Source of the DNA: Acanthornis magna
Taxonomy: Eukaryota; Chordata; Aves; Passeriformes; Acanthizidae
Direction of reading: 5' to 3'
Length of the DNA stretch: 64,000 bases
NCBI GenBank assembly: GCA_036785705.1
Contig: JAWUZG010000056.1
Span: forward strand, 6,139,001-6,203,000
Shown: positions 22,542-35,949 of the stretch, one piece after another
Layout of the letters: each line of letters opens with the position of its first letter
How positions within the stretch are numbered: position 1 is the first letter of the stretch
The notes under the pieces: generated by a model
Databases searched by the model: none
Told to the model about the DNA's origin: nothing
The model's input: the letters and a program-made list of their open reading frames with translations, nothing else
Program-made: the position numbers and the translations under genes

Positions 22542-25500
22542 CTGTTTAAGGCAAATGCAAAAGAGTTACCAATTATATGAATAATAGCTGTTGAATCTAA
22601 TGGAAGGCAAACAGTACTTGATTATGCTATTGGATGTAAACAAAACCGTAGAAGACACAAAAATTTTTAGTTAATGTTTGCATCCTACAATTTTTAGGGT
22701 TTCAGTACATAATGGAAGTACACTTTCCATCATCATTACTGTTTCTTTCAGCAGTGCCCAGCTGAACTGCCATTTCTAATACAAAACCTGTTATTCAGAG
22801 GTTTGTGACTCAGTTTTTTTAAACCACAGGCTGTCACTGTTTTTCCGCTTTGCCAACCAAATTAATGTGGTACAAGGATAGGCATCCTGCCCTAATTTGG
22901 AAGCTGACTGTGCCTGCAGCAACATGGGAGATCATTTTTCAGTAGTCTTATGGTTCAAGTTGTCACTCTGGATAATTTTTTGTAACTCACTGAGCATTTT
23001 TAAACTGTGTGTATGTATATAAAATGCTACTTGTCTTAAATAAAAAGACCTTGAGAAAACTTAAAGTATTATTTTCCTTAAAGACAATATTAATTCAATA
23101 TTATGGATAGCTGTATGGAGAAAAACTCTGGTTATTTGAGACAGGAAAAGACACCAGAACTCTATCTTTCCTCATTTGGCCACATGATGTTATTGGTAAT
23201 ATGGACAGCTTCTAGTTCTGAAGACCATGCACTTGAATGTAGAGATAATATCTTTTGCTCCAGTATGGTACATACAAAAGGACTGAAAATAAAGTAATTT
23301 TAATATACAATAAGCAAGGAAATTTTATATTCCTCATTGCAACACCCCAGAAATTTAAATGGGTCTTTGAGAATTAACTAGTGAGTATAATAATTAGAAA
23401 GGACCCTGGGGAAATGAGTTATGTATGTTTTACGAATAACATTTCAGATCTGAAAATCACTTCTGCTATCAGTAATCCTTTTGGCCTGACAGAAACAGAT
23501 AAGATTTATTCCACTGTGCAAAATATCAACCAAAACACTGTTATATTGCTGTACTTCACCTGCAGTTTTGGTTTCATTCTCCCTTTCTCCTATTCTAAAT
23601 CACTCCAAGAGTGTTTGTACACTTGTGCTTTATCTCTGTGCCTCTGTCATCCACTATCTGCTTTGTCATGCTTTGCTGCCCTCACAGTCTAGCAGTGTGT
23701 GGATCAATTATACCACCCACTAACCGTAAGTCTGTTGTTGCCTTTGTTGTGAGGATACAGATTTTTCACCTAACTGTGAAGTGGGTCTCTGTAGTCCATC
23801 ATTACAGAACTATTACAGCAAAAGTTTAAATGATACTTTGTATGTGACATTGTTATTTTGGTGAAATACACACTAGGCCAGAAGCAATTTAGGCTTACAT
23901 CAGCACAAGAACTGCATCATTAATCTCTGGATGAAGAGACAATTCCAATTTCTTCCAATTATATAATTTTAAACACTGACATATTTAAAATGGATTTCTA
24001 TTTATTTATTTATAAGACTGCTCAATTTTAATTTTAAATGTTCACTTTCCCTGATTCAATTTTCAATAAGTTTCTCTTGATAATAATTAAACTTGCAGAC
24101 TGACACAGAATTATTAATCTTGTGAAACCAATTATGGGGTAAGAAATCACCCTTGGCTTAGTATTATTTGATTAATATCTCTTCTATTACAAAGAACCCT
24201 CCCTTTTTTTTTCTTCCTCTTTTAAATTCAGCAATTTACCAACTCTATGCCATAAATTTGGCATCAGATTTTCCATTCTGTTATTATTAAGTAAATAATT
24301 CTGTTTACTTCTTTGTGACCATCCTTTCATTCTATTTCTGTGACTATGTGAAGTTCCACGGGTGTGTGCCAGTGAGATTGACAGTCACAGGAAAGATTAA
24401 ACAGTGCTCAGGCTTTGTTTTTTCACACTTTTTGTGACAAAATCCTACACTAGAGGACCCACAGATCAAAGTTAAAAATGGCAAGTAAAACTGCTCCTGG
24501 ATCATTAAGAGGAAAAGAAACCATTTTCATAATCAGTAAAGTTTTAAAACAATGTACTTTAAAAACATCCATCTTATGATCCCCCTTGAAGCATAAATAT
24601 TTTTTCTCGAAGTCTTGCAAAGTACCCAGGTACATTTATGCCCTATGCTAGTTTTATAGTTTTGACCTCTTGTCTTCATGTTCTTTATACTTAGGAAGGG
24701 ATTTGACCTTTTTAGGTCTCAATTGCACAATCCTAACCATTCCAAGCAATAGAGCAATGTGAACGACTTGTCAGGACAGGGGCACAAAGGGCATAATAAC
24801 ATTAACCTCAAATACAGGGCAGTGACTGCTGCTGTGTTCTGTCCTCCAGCAATACACCAAAGAACATGAGCCAGCAGAACTGCAGTTTCATGCAATCCCT
24901 GTAAGTCAATAAACAGATAGTATTTCCCGTGAGAAAAAAGAAAACAGGGAAGTAAATTTGACCCTGTCATGTGTCCTTCAAGCCTATTTGTCCCAAGGGG
25001 TGCCCTTGGAATCATTGAGATTTACCATTTTTCTTCTTAATCAGAAATGTGTCTAAAATTACAGTACAGTGCCCTATATAAAATACCAGAAGCTAATAGG
25101 AAACAGATAATTAGGTTGTTCTTAATAAAGTGTTTGTCATGATGGAAGAAAGTGATATCTAGAGGGATTTGTGATAAACCAATAAATTTAACAGTCATAT
25201 GGATTAAATTAACAGGGATTTTAGTGACAAAAAACCCACAAGGATTATTTCCATTTATGTACCCCTGTCAGAACAAACTACATCTACAACAGAAAGCCTA
25301 CAAAATGCTTCTGTCCTGAAATGCTGAAGTTGGTGATGATCCAACAGCATGAAGCATTGAACACAGTGACATTTCTCACATATGGAATGAAACAAGGAGG
25401 AGTGAGCAGTCTGGAAAGAGAAAAGGGAAAAAGCTGCCAGACTTATCTGTGGGAAACAAGGTGACAGGTTATGAACATAACGAGAAAACTTTTCCCCCAT

Positions 25501-28500
25501 TTCCTCTCTGTTTTTAAGCAGCAGCAAGAAAGAAAGGTAAGTGCAGCTAATCAGCTGGACCCTCCAGGAAGTCTAAACTGTCAGCACATCAAAAGAACAG
25601 GTGAGCAACAGGAACCTGAAGTGTTTCACCCCTCTCCTTTAACAGGACACAGACCTTGGCAGCAGTTTATACTTGTTTACTCTCTCTTAAACTGATGTTC
25701 AGATGCCACCTCATGCCTTTCCTTACGTGAAAATTTGACCTGCAGAGTGTAAAGACCTTAAGTACTGCTGAATCATGAATATATGACCAAATCTATAAAA
25801 AACCAAAAAATCTAGCTAAAAGCTCAAACAGTAAGAGAAGATGATAAAGCAGACCACCATCTATTTAATTTTTGATTTGTTTTCCAAATCCCTGATACAA
25901 GCTTTAAAATAAATTAGTCTCATTTATGCTCAGGCCTTCTGGATTACCTAATAACTTGTATCTACAGTAATTTATTACCTCCAAATTTGCCTCAGCAGCT
26001 TAAATAAATTAATTAATATAATTAGAAGTCATTCTAGCAAAAACATTGAAAAATGGTAACTGTAAGTAAAAGCAAATTGGACTCAAGGCACAATTACATA
26101 TTAAATGATCAATTGTGTTGGTAAAAAAGAAAAAGTCCTCTATCACAATGAAACAAGCAAGCCGTGCTTTGCACTGCTGAAATGACGCAGAGCAACAAGC
26201 AGTCAGGCTAACATTCATGACTCCTGGCTGTGCCATGCAACACTCATTCCTCTGGTTTTGCAGACGGTTTCAATTTTCTTGATCATCTTTACTTTGAAAA
26301 ATATCAGCAGGAAAAAAATGTTGAAGACAATATTTTTTACCACTTTACAAATGCTGATATTATTTTTAATGCAATGTAGAAGTTACCCGTTAGAGGTGAA
26401 CGTGACAAAAACTTCACGGTTTTCAGCATTTAAAACCTGCACAATTTCAGAACTGTTTCTTTTGAGCAACTACAGGTGTATCAGTCTAGGGATCTCAGAT
26501 TCATTATTTTGAAAGACAGATTTGTACTCTGTTTCTTAGGGTGCTGGGGTGGAGGGGATAGGAAGGAGAAGAAAATAACTTGAAAGGAAGTAAGGTACTG
26601 AGTAAAATTACTTAGCCCTGTCTTGTAATTTTTCTATTAAAAAAAGTTGATGTCTAATCCTGAAATATTCAACAGAACAGCAATATTAAGCCCAGAAAAC
26701 AGATTTAGAAAAAATGACAATTCAGCTCAATTATGCAATCATGACTGGACATAACTGTAACACCATTTGCTTTTTCTTTGCATTTGTAGCACAAATACAA
26801 AAGCATGTCCTGAACAGCCTCAGAGATACTTATATTGTTATGATTTCCATTTAATAGAACTAAAAAAGCCTTCACAAATATACAAATACTTAGTATTTTA
26901 TGATTTATCTTCTTAATGTATGAATATTTTTATTATCAATATAACCAAATTTGCCTATCAATGATTAAAGGAGTTAAGAAAACAGACTGCAGACAGCAGA
27001 ATTAATGTAAAATAGTCCAGGTATTTAGTTGACAACATACATAAGCAGAGAATATGACATCTTCAACTAAAATGAATCTCCTCTTTATATGAATCTTTAA
27101 ATTACCATATTTGAATTCCACCGCTATAAATGTTTTTGTTGTGGAAACACTTACAGAAAAAAGTTTCAGTGCATTTTCATTTTAGCTGAAACAGGCAGTT
27201 GTTTCATCTGGTGTTTCACTTCAACAGACTGTTTTACAACAGCAGCAAAGGTTCACAAATTATTCTTGTGTTCTTATAATCAAATAACAAAGCTAAGGAG
27301 CAATACATTCTTGAATGATCAAAAGAAGTCACTGATTACAGTGAGTACACAGCATAAAGTCACCCCAATTCAAGCTCTAACTAATACAAAAGAGAACATG
27401 GTTTTTTAAAATTAGATGTTACAGCAATTACATCAGCAAGTACTCTGGACTCTTTTTTTTCCTGGCTCCACAGTAAACAGACGTCTGTTCATGCTCTCTG
27501 TATTGTTACTGCACTTGGACCATCTCTTCTCCTTTCACTGTCTTTCTTTCCTGCACCTGATATATTCTACCAGAAGTCTAATAATGACCCATGACTGCAG
27601 CAAAGAGAACTGCTCCTACAGGTGGATTTTGACTGCCTCATCCCCTCTAATGACTGAATCCAAAAAAAGCAAAGAAAACAGGGAATCCCAATGCATTAGC
27701 ATAAGAAACTTTTCAGAGGTTTAGGAGATTGCCCAAATGAGGGAAACTAAAATGGTGAATGGTCCGGAAGTGAAGCCGTGAGAAGAATGGCTGAGGGCAT
27801 TGGGTCTGTTCAGCCTGGAGAGGAGACTGAGGGGAAACCTCTTTGGAGGTAGAAGGTTCTCGTGAGAGGAAGAGGAGGGGCAGACACTGATCTCCTCTCG
27901 CTGGTGACAGTGGCAGGACCTGAGGGAAGGGCCTGAAGCTGCGTCAGGGGGGTTTATGTTGGGTATCAGGAAAAGGTGGTATCAGAGGTCACAGCCCCAA
28001 GCTTGACAGAGTTCCAGAAGCATTTGGACTCCCAGGCACGTGGTGTAACTCTTCGGAATGGTCCTGTGCAGGGCTGGGAGTTGGACCTGATGGTCCTTGT
28101 GGGTCCCATTCAACTCAACATAATCTGTGCTTCTGTGTTGAAAGTTGGATTTTTCAAAATGTGAATTTATGGAAACAAATGGGAATCAGAGATATCATCT
28201 TAAGAAAATGTACATAATTTTGATTAACATTATATTGAGATACCATGCTGTAAGCATGAAAATAATGGAGTGGAACTGGAAGTGCAGAGGGACTAGGAAA
28301 ATGAGGAAAAATGTAACTGTTTGATAACAAGAGAATTTAAAAGGAGGGAACACTTTCAACTTCAACTCCAAGTATCTAGGGCTTTCCAGTACCACAGGAG
28401 AAGCTTCATGCCCGAGTCCTAAGCATTGTATCATTAGAAAAGATATTTGGAATCTATGATAACCTTTTAACATAAACTTTTTCTAATAATTTTTGTACAC

Positions 28501-28676
28501 ATGATGAAGAGAACAACATATTCACATAAGGCATAACTTCTCTTATGATTAAATTCTTAGTCATAAAATATTTTTTCTACTTTCCAATAGAAGGTCATAA
28601 TGAAATATGACATTAATGGAATGCATAACAGTTATTTTGGTCATTTTAGAACGTTTATCAATATAAAAGTACTTAC
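22542..28676 (-). other. UNC13C: UNC13C intron 5 (6,135 nt)
   Basis: It follows the 6-nt exon. It contains a GC-richer CR1 tail on the plus strand (27730-28138); otherwise AT-rich with nothing recognised. Confidence 0.88.
27730..28138 (+). mobile_element. CR1 LINE 3' end, with CR1 terminal octamer
   Basis: Diagnostic CR1 words appear in order: AAAATGGTGAATGG, GGCTGAGGGCATTGGGTCTG, TTCAGCCTGGAGAGGAG, TGAGGGGAAACCTC, CTGAAGCTGCGTCAGGGG, TTGGGTATCAGGAAAA, CAGGGCTGGGAGTTGGACCT and GATGGTCCTTGTGGGTCCC. It ends ATTCAACTCA...AATCTGTGCTTCTGTG, a degraded form of the ATTCTATG-type terminal octamers. This is the 3' end of ORF2 plus the 3' UTR, 5'-truncated as CR1 copies usually are, with a small internal deletion relative to the consensus as I recall it. 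It is antisense to UNC13C and moderately diverged. Confidence 0.9.
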
Positions 28677-28682
28677 CATAGC
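28677..28682 (-). CDS. UNC13C: UNC13C coding exon 5: 6-nt microexon (Ala1046-Met1047)
   Basis: GGACTTTTCAG|GCTATG|GTAAGT. Six bases are flanked by a full acceptor and a perfect GTAAGT donor. It encodes Ala-Met, giving VRDV-AM-TLAARKS across the junctions. Munc13-1 has the homologous Ala-Met at this point (DLAMSL as I recall), which supports the exon being real and normally included. It is phase 0-0, so skipping would delete two residues without a frameshift. It is too short for ORF or similarity-based finders and is easily missed in automated annotation. Confidence 0.88.
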
Positions 28683-29941
28683 CTGAAAAGTCCAGACAAG
28701 ATAGGAAAGAAATTTTAAAGAATATTAATAATTTGTCAGATTTATTGCAACAAAAAATTGTATTTCAGTCAATAGCAAGAGTCTACCACTCATTTCTAGC
28801 AATATTATTTCTATTATTCTGAAAAAGTCATAAATAAGCATAAAAAAAGAATAATTTACATTTATTTTGTTGTCTTAATGCATTCTGAGCTATACCTTCC
28901 TTTAAGCAGTTCCAACCACTAAGGATAAAGCAAAGTGTCATTTAACATGCATAGAAGAGTCACAACAGGAGAGTAGATTATACTCATGTTTAATACAACC
29001 AATAATAGTGGAGTGGCTGTCAAAAAGATGGTTTTAATGAGAGCAGGCTCTACTATGTTGTACACTGTAACTTTTTATCAATTTCAGAAGGAATTCTACT
29101 CTAAAATGGTTGCTGTGCTTTCTCTTTTTGACTGCTCAGACAGTGTGGTGGATCACCACAGAGTAACTGAACACAGTAAATGAGAAAATGCAGAGCATGA
29201 TTTGGCAAAGGCTGATCTTTTAATGACAACTATAGTAATCATTTACTTAGCCTAACACCCCGTAATTTCTTTACAATGAGAAATTGGTTTGGGGGCTTAC
29301 CACCATCAGAGACTAAATATGTATTTTATTGAATTATGAATTCTGTACTACAGGAAAAGAAAACAGAGAAATGTGAATAGCACTTGAAATTCTTCAGAAC
29401 AGAGAGGTTTTACTTAACCTTGCTTAGACTGGAAGTCAGAATAAATCTCAAAGGAACTACCATTCTTTTATGATTTGAAATTAATTTTCTTAAATTATTA
29501 TTGTTTACAATGAACGTTAAAAACTCTGATACCTTATCTTGTACCAAAAGTATGCATAAATCTTTAAAATATTCATAGTGGAAAAGGGCTGCTTTTTAAA
29601 AGGATCTTTCTTTCTCTTTCAGTATCAAAATAAATCAAGTGAATCAGTATCCCAAACACTCAATTAGCATCTGTCTTTGTGAAAATGAATAGTTTATTAT
29701 TGCATGAAATGCACATTACTCAATTACACAAATAATACCTAAATATCCAATGAGACATTCAGACTTATCTAGTACATTATAAAAACTGCCTCATTGACTT
29801 TTACTGGCCTCAACACACTCTCTCAAGACACCTTTTTTCCATAAAACAATTGTTGCAAGCTGTCATTCAGATGCACAACAGTCATTACAAAAAAGACCTA
29901 CAGAACTGGCAAATGATTCAACAGTTTCAGCAGTCACTCAC
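28683..29941 (-). other. UNC13C: UNC13C intron 4 (1,259 nt)
   Basis: Intron upstream of the 6-nt exon; its last 45 bases are T-rich (TTTCTTTCCTATCTTGTCTGG, then ACTTTTCAG), a good acceptor environment. No other feature was seen. Confidence 0.88.
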
Positions 29942-30014
29942 CACATCTCGAACAATGGGAAAAGATTTCTTTCTTCGTAGGTCTGGCATGCTGTCAATTC
30001 CATACAGTCCACGA
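29942..30014 (-). CDS. UNC13C: UNC13C coding exon 4 (residues 1021-1045)
   Basis: A 73-nt exon completing Gly1021 and then reading [16 protein letters not shown] followed by [23 protein letters not shown] is a hallmark of the Munc13 linker just N-terminal to C1 and is shared with Munc13-1. The acceptor is CTCCTACAG|T and the donor GTG|GTGAGT, both good. It ends in phase 0, so the 6-nt exon and exon 6 that follow are both in whole codons. Confidence 0.93.
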
Positions 30015-33000
30015 CTGTAGGAGATAAAAAGGCAAAGAAGAAATTAAAGCCATGGGGCTTACAAGACTACATCCTTAAGAACTGTTTATAATATCTGTAT
30101 TTACAGTTAAAAATCAAAATTAGCAGTTATCAGCTAAAGGCAAGTGCTTCAGTTCTCATGAAAAACCAGTGAGAGTGGGCTTGGTGCTTTTTCTTCTGGT
30201 ATTTATCCAAAGCAGAGTATCTGAAAGGTTGCTTAATACTTTTTAAAGTATTTTAAAGTACTTTTTAAAACTAAACTTTTAACCTTTGATTTAGAAATTA
30301 TAAGAATAGCTTTCCATCCTAAGTTCTTGTACGTCTGGTAGTTGAGATGCAGCCCAATATTACATATTGAATATCACTGATGTCACTGGATATTGTTGTA
30401 ATAAATTTGATACAAAGTTTAAAATATCTAGATAAAGAGGTAATCACACCTCAAATAACTCCATGTGACTGTGGAAAACAGAACTTGTCACATTTTAAAA
30501 TAATTCCATCGTTATTTTCTCTTGCCTGGTTTAAGCTTTTTCACTGAGCATACAATTAAACCCCACTTAGATCTCACATATAACTTTGAAACAACAACAA
30601 AGAGCAATACTTTGGCAAAACGACAAACTGGAGTCACTTCAAAGAATAAAAGGCTGACACACCAACAGAATCGAAAAGAGCACATATTGATCTGGATAAC
30701 AAATTGGCCTCATTCTCTCTGACTCTTCCAAACAATTAACACAGGTATCCTCCTGAACTTTTTCCACAGAGGATTTTGGAAGATTGTTATATATACTTTG
30801 TCAGTTCTGATTCAGAGACACTTGGAAACTCTCAGAGAAGCTGGGATACCATATTTTTCAAGGCTCAACATTTTTCTTTTCATGGCTCTTCTGTTTAGCA
30901 GTGCCTCAAATACCCTTTCCAGTTCTTATATTTCTCTTTATATTGGTGTATATAAAAACTACATTCACAACAAAGTTTATAATCTGGAAGCTCTAAATTT
31001 ATTTATATGTCACAATTATTGTGTGAAGAGAGATATAACTGAAATTAGTGAAATTTTCACTGCCTTCTGATACACCTGCACCATTCTCTAAGAAAGGGAA
31101 AATAATTCCTAGTCTGTTTATGCAATTCCTTTATATTTTCACATGAACATTTTTCCACACAGGGTTGTGGTACTAGAATTTTTTTTTCAAAAACATAAAA
31201 AACGAAGTAGACCCAAATTGCAACTTCCAGACACACTTACAAACCCAACAAATGTGTGATAGAAATAAAATGACATTTCTCAGGCTATGGAAAGTAAATG
31301 TACAGAGACCAAGAAATAAACTCAGGGCTTTTTGCTACTCAGGAACAGTTCCATCAGCTGTAAATAAAACTTGCTGTGTATAAGGTACTCTTATGCTCAC
31401 AAAGAGGCAATATCTAGTAGATTTCCATCCATTATTCTGCTTCATAACAAAAAAATTTGAGAAAAATGGAGGTTCTTACTAAACTTCTTTTACTGATCAT
31501 TAAGAAATAACATAGCAAGGAAAAGCTCCAAATTAAAGAATGACTAATCGTCTTTTTCTGGGGAAAAAAAAAGATATGTCTGAATTAAGAATGCTGATGG
31601 TGTTACCAAGAAAAAAAAAAAAGAGAAGGAGGTCTTGAGGGAACAGCAAGAATGACAGAATGAAGACAGATGAGTATATAATACAAAGATATTTTATGAT
31701 GACATTAGCGGTGTAATTTATGCTCAATAATCTGCTATAACAGCAGCTATATCTGCTATCACCCTCTGTCTCTTTAAATAACTTAGTCTTCGACTCAGTC
31801 TATACTTCCCCCCACAACCTTTTCATTTCCAGCTCAAGTGAGCACAGACATCTAGATCTGCTTTTTCCCCTCTGTATCTGTACAATACAACAAATATTTA
31901 CTTAGAATTTATGTACAGTCAAAAAGTGCCCATTTTGTTATCTTGAAAATGTATTACTGAAACTATTTCCAGTTACCATTTGCAGGGCAAAGAATCGATG
32001 ACATGAAATATTTTTGTTTCAAATGTCCTTCAACTTCTCTGACAATATGAGGGCAGTACTGTAGCTACTACCAAAAAGTTCAAGCATTCTACCAGCAGGG
32101 TCTACAACTTGCCTGCAATTCTTTTAGTTGTTGAAGTATGACAATTTCAGAGAGCTCTTACACAGTTACCTAAACACCTTGAAGAGGTTAAGGCAGCTAA
32201 CAACAGCTGGGGGAAGAACTGCAATTTGAAACTGCAGCTTGTAAAGAGAACTGTCTCCTTTCTTTTTGAACAACAAATCAATGACCAGATGAACTCATAC
32301 AAGGCAATAATAGCTCCTGCCTCTTTGCTGAAAACACATCGCAATCTTATTTTTGAACTTATGTAGTGCTTTTTCTTGCATTTTTACCAAAATAGCCCTG
32401 ACTTTGGGGATATGAACTAGAATTCTCTGTACTAGAACAAACTGATAATTCTAACAATATTTAAAAGGATTGTAAATACTCAAAGATTATTGGCTATCAG
32501 CTGCAAGTAAGGATTAATATACTGATCTAGAACGTGAAATAAAATTTTATTGAAAAACAAAAGAGCTACTTTACCAGAGTCAACAAACGATACAACAATA
32601 TTGTATTGACAATAAATTTATGGTCTTTGTGTATAGTCTTTGGAACATTAAACTCTATAGCCATAGGAAAAACTGTTCCTATTAATGTTGGTTATACATT
32701 GAATTCTCTACTCCCCTCCCTATGTCAAATTATAACCCAACAATAACCCAAAATAGAAGGTGATGAAGTGGAACCATAACAATAGGATGAAAGCCATCAT
32801 TCAAACCAAGAAAAAACCCTGTCATATTGACTATTTTTTCAGTGCTTCTGTAAATATTCTGCATAAGAATAATCTATTTGAATTTGTCAGAGAATCCAAT
32901 AAAAATGAATTGGTTTTATCATTGAGAACATGCCACTGAAGGAAAGGAGTAATCATCTGCATGCAGCACCATCTGTGTATCGTTAGCAAATTTCAGAATG

Positions 33001-35332
33001 GATTAGGCCATGTGGTAAAATTATCAGTCTCTGACTCACCATTAGCCAAGCAGTAAATTAATACAGAGCAAGTCTCTGGAAAAAGTAAAACACTATTACT
33101 CAAGATTCCTATACATCATGAAAACCCCAGCTGACCTACTTTCACTTTTGAAAAATATGGAAATAATGAGCTCTAAAGTGTCTCATCTTCAGGAAAGTGA
33201 AGAAAAATAAAATGAAGAAGATATGTGGTATTGGTATGGAAGAACCTGGAAAGGTGGTGCTTTTGCCTGTTAACAGAGAAGTTGCATGAGAAGCCCCAGA
33301 AAAGTTGTCTTTGGTCTTTGCCTTTACTTTTTCATCCCGGGCTTTTTTCTTATTTCATGCAACCAAGTGAAGATGACTGCAGAGAATGGAGAGTCCCTGC
33401 CATGGGCTTGGGATGTGCCAGTGCATGAGGTGGGTTCACAGCGTTGTGCTATGAGAGGGAAGGGCAAGGCAGAAACGAGGCAATGGAGATATTTCTGTAT
33501 AGAAAAGGAAGAGTAACAATGTTTGTGAGGGAAGGAATCTCCCCTCACTTCAAATGGCAGCACCTTTTGGAGAGAGTAAGAGGGAGAAGGAGTCATAGCT
33601 ATCTGCAGTCAGTTGTGCTGGCAGTGAAAAGACTGAAGGATCCTAGAAATTGGCATTAGTTTTTGCACGAAGGAGTAGAGTGGGAAGTGTGATTAAAACA
33701 GAGCCACAAAAGCCTTTGAAATGACAGCATTCCTTGCCTGAATGAGAAGTTCAATGAAAATTGCATAACTGTTTTCAGGGAGGCCTAGTAAAACAGAGGC
33801 TTGGATAAAGATACTGCAGACAGCACAGGGAGGAGAGGACCAGTCTAAACTTTGTCAGCAAAAGAATTAAGGTTTAATCTAAAGACATGAACTACTATTG
33901 AGCTACTGTCAGCCATTTGAAGTAGTCCTATGCAGTGGTTACAGGATGTCTGCACAAGGGATTGACACAGCTTATTCTCAGAGGATTCAATATTTGAATT
34001 TGTTGACCTGTGAATGGAGGAGAGGGCATGAAAAGAGCAGCTTCAGTCTATATAGTCCTTGTAAGAGGCAAAAGTTCTCCTTACACCTATGAGATTGCTT
34101 TTTGTGTGCAACCCACAAAAAATAGGAACTCAAAAAATAGGACCTTTTAAAGGTCTACATCTATTAGGACACTGTAATTAAGTAACTGGTTATGGAAAGT
34201 GGTACATACAGCAGAACCGCGTGGTCGCTTCCTACAGGCATAGACAGCAATACTCGACTGTCAGTACCCACACTCAGAGTCTGCTTATGAGACGCTTTCC
34301 TGATCAGCCCAATAATTAGGTGTTAAACTGTTTCTCTTCTGGTTTCCATTTGGTGACTAATCCTACAATGTCACATGTGGCCTCATGCTCTTACAGCAAC
34401 TCTGAAGGTTCTATGAGTTGCAGAAGGCAGAAATACAACATTTTGGGGTATGACAAACTACATGGAAACTATCTATACCACTAAAAAGCTGTAGATTGCT
34501 CCTAAATTTGTTTAAGTTTAACCATAAGTACAAATGTTACCCTAACTATACCTTCCATAGGAGCATGGGCATTATATTAAGCAAATTAACATCACAACTA
34601 CCTTTTAGGGACACCCACCTCCCCCAAAATAGGAATCTAAACAGGAAAAACATCATAGCGTCTAGCATGTATTGTACAGCATTTCTGATATAAAAATCAG
34701 AAGGTGACTGGTTAGTTTAATCTCACACCTTGTCTTTATAATAAAGTGTAATTATGGCAAAAAGTGCTTGCATAGTGCACCAGCAAGAGGATACCTCTTT
34801 TAATTAGGTAACTAATATAACTGATAAATTTTACCACAGTCTTTTACTTCTTTTCCTTTCCAGCCTGAATAATAAAAAAATAGGAAGGAATCCCTAGAAC
34901 TGGATGCAAGATAACTTCATTTGGAGACAACAAAGCAAAACATACAGGTTTCTACCACATTCACTGTCAGCCTTTGGAAGATCTTTTCCCTTGACATTTA
35001 GATTTCAAGTACTAGAGTGATATTATATTGTGAGCATTACATTATTACACATTTACCAGAATGAAGACAAAATTGTGCTTCAGTTTCAAAGGACACTTTA
35101 CAAGCAAAGAGGTAAAAAAATCTCTTATCTAATTGACCTCAGCATCTAAATTGTTGTATTAATTTCTCAAAAAATAAAGAATTAAAAAAATTTAAAAGAC
35201 ACACAATGAAATTATCCTCCTTTTAGAATAATACGATTTCTTAAAATTAAAAAAACTTAGCAAAATATTATAATGCTATAAGGCTAATTTGCAGATATAA
35301 ATATCAAAATTCACAGTTATATTTTTACTTAC
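30015..35332 (-). other. UNC13C: UNC13C intron 3 (5,318 nt)
   Basis: AT-rich, with a G-rich plus-strand patch near 33220-33660 that codes for nothing recognisable. No repeat family was assigned. Confidence 0.88.
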
Positions 35333-35397
35333 CCAGCAAATGCCTGGACTGCATAAAGTTTGGAAGCATCCAAGGAACTTGCATTTACTATCCTAGC
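35333..35397 (-). CDS. UNC13C: UNC13C coding exon 3 (residues 1000-1020)
   Basis: A 65-nt exon reading ARIVNASSLDASKLYAVQAFA, then GG of a split glycine codon. The donor GG|GTAAGT is canonical. The acceptor TTAAAG|G has a poor pyrimidine tract. It lies 529 nt after exon 2, the shortest intron in this part of the gene, and belongs to the unstructured linker before the C1 domain. The wording differs from the mammalian segment I recall, so this is one of the less conserved exons; placement rests on the open frame and on both phases fitting. Confidence 0.85.
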
Positions 35398-35926
35398 CTT
35401 TAACAGAGACCAAAAAGAGCACAGTTACTTGGCTGCTTTTAGTAAGTTTTGGACAGAATTTAACTGCATCAAACATATAACACATATGAAAATGTTTAAC
35501 AGGGTCAGCTCCAGGCCAAAGCTAGAGTAACTGTTCCTTTGGGAAACATTTTGGTAGCGTTCAGCATTTAGTGACACACACAGGAAGAACCCATGGGAAG
35601 ATAAGGTATTGCTTCCCAAATACTGTTGTCCTTTAAATCCTATAGTGTATGCAGGGTAGGTGATAATTAGAGGCAAAAATCAGATATCATGTTTGACAGT
35701 AGCAGACCCCTGTGTTGGCAATTATGATAAGCACAACAGTGAGGGTTACCCTGTATAGAAATGCAATACATTTGCAATACACTCAAAGGAGAACAAAAGA
35801 GTGGAAAGCTGGGAAAAAAACCATGCAAATTTCACAACTAAAATGAAGGAACAAAACAGGTCAAATAAGTCACAAACAAACATCAACAAAATACATGATC
35901 CCTATAGCAAATAGGTGATTTTAAAC
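35398..35926 (-). other. UNC13C: UNC13C intron 2 (529 nt)
   Basis: Short intron with a weak donor (GTTTAA) and a weak acceptor (TTAAAG) at its two ends. Nothing else was recognised. Confidence 0.82.
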
Positions 35927-35949
35927 CTTTTCATCCACAGAACCGCTAT
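35927..35949 (-). CDS. UNC13C: UNC13C coding exon 2: 23-nt microexon (residues 992-999)
   Basis: With the G left over from exon 1 it reads DSGSVDEK, turning the exon-1 end into ...ILAGDSGSVDEK, which matches the UNC13C wording I recall. A strong pyrimidine tract and CAG acceptor precede it (TTCTCTTTCAG, ending at 35950). The donor is AAG|GTTTAA, a weak site lacking the usual purine-AGT extension. Length 23 means skipping it alone would shift the frame. The short size and weak donor make it a candidate for regulated neuronal splicing, which is inference. Confidence 0.85.

Noticed and set aside
27416..27724. 102-codon plus-strand ORF next to the CR1 tail
   Set aside because: It is not in the CR1 frame and has no domain; chance.
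33220..33660. G-rich intronic patch with overlapping ORFs in three frames
   Set aside because: No domain or repeat family recognised; the overlapping ORFs reflect base composition.
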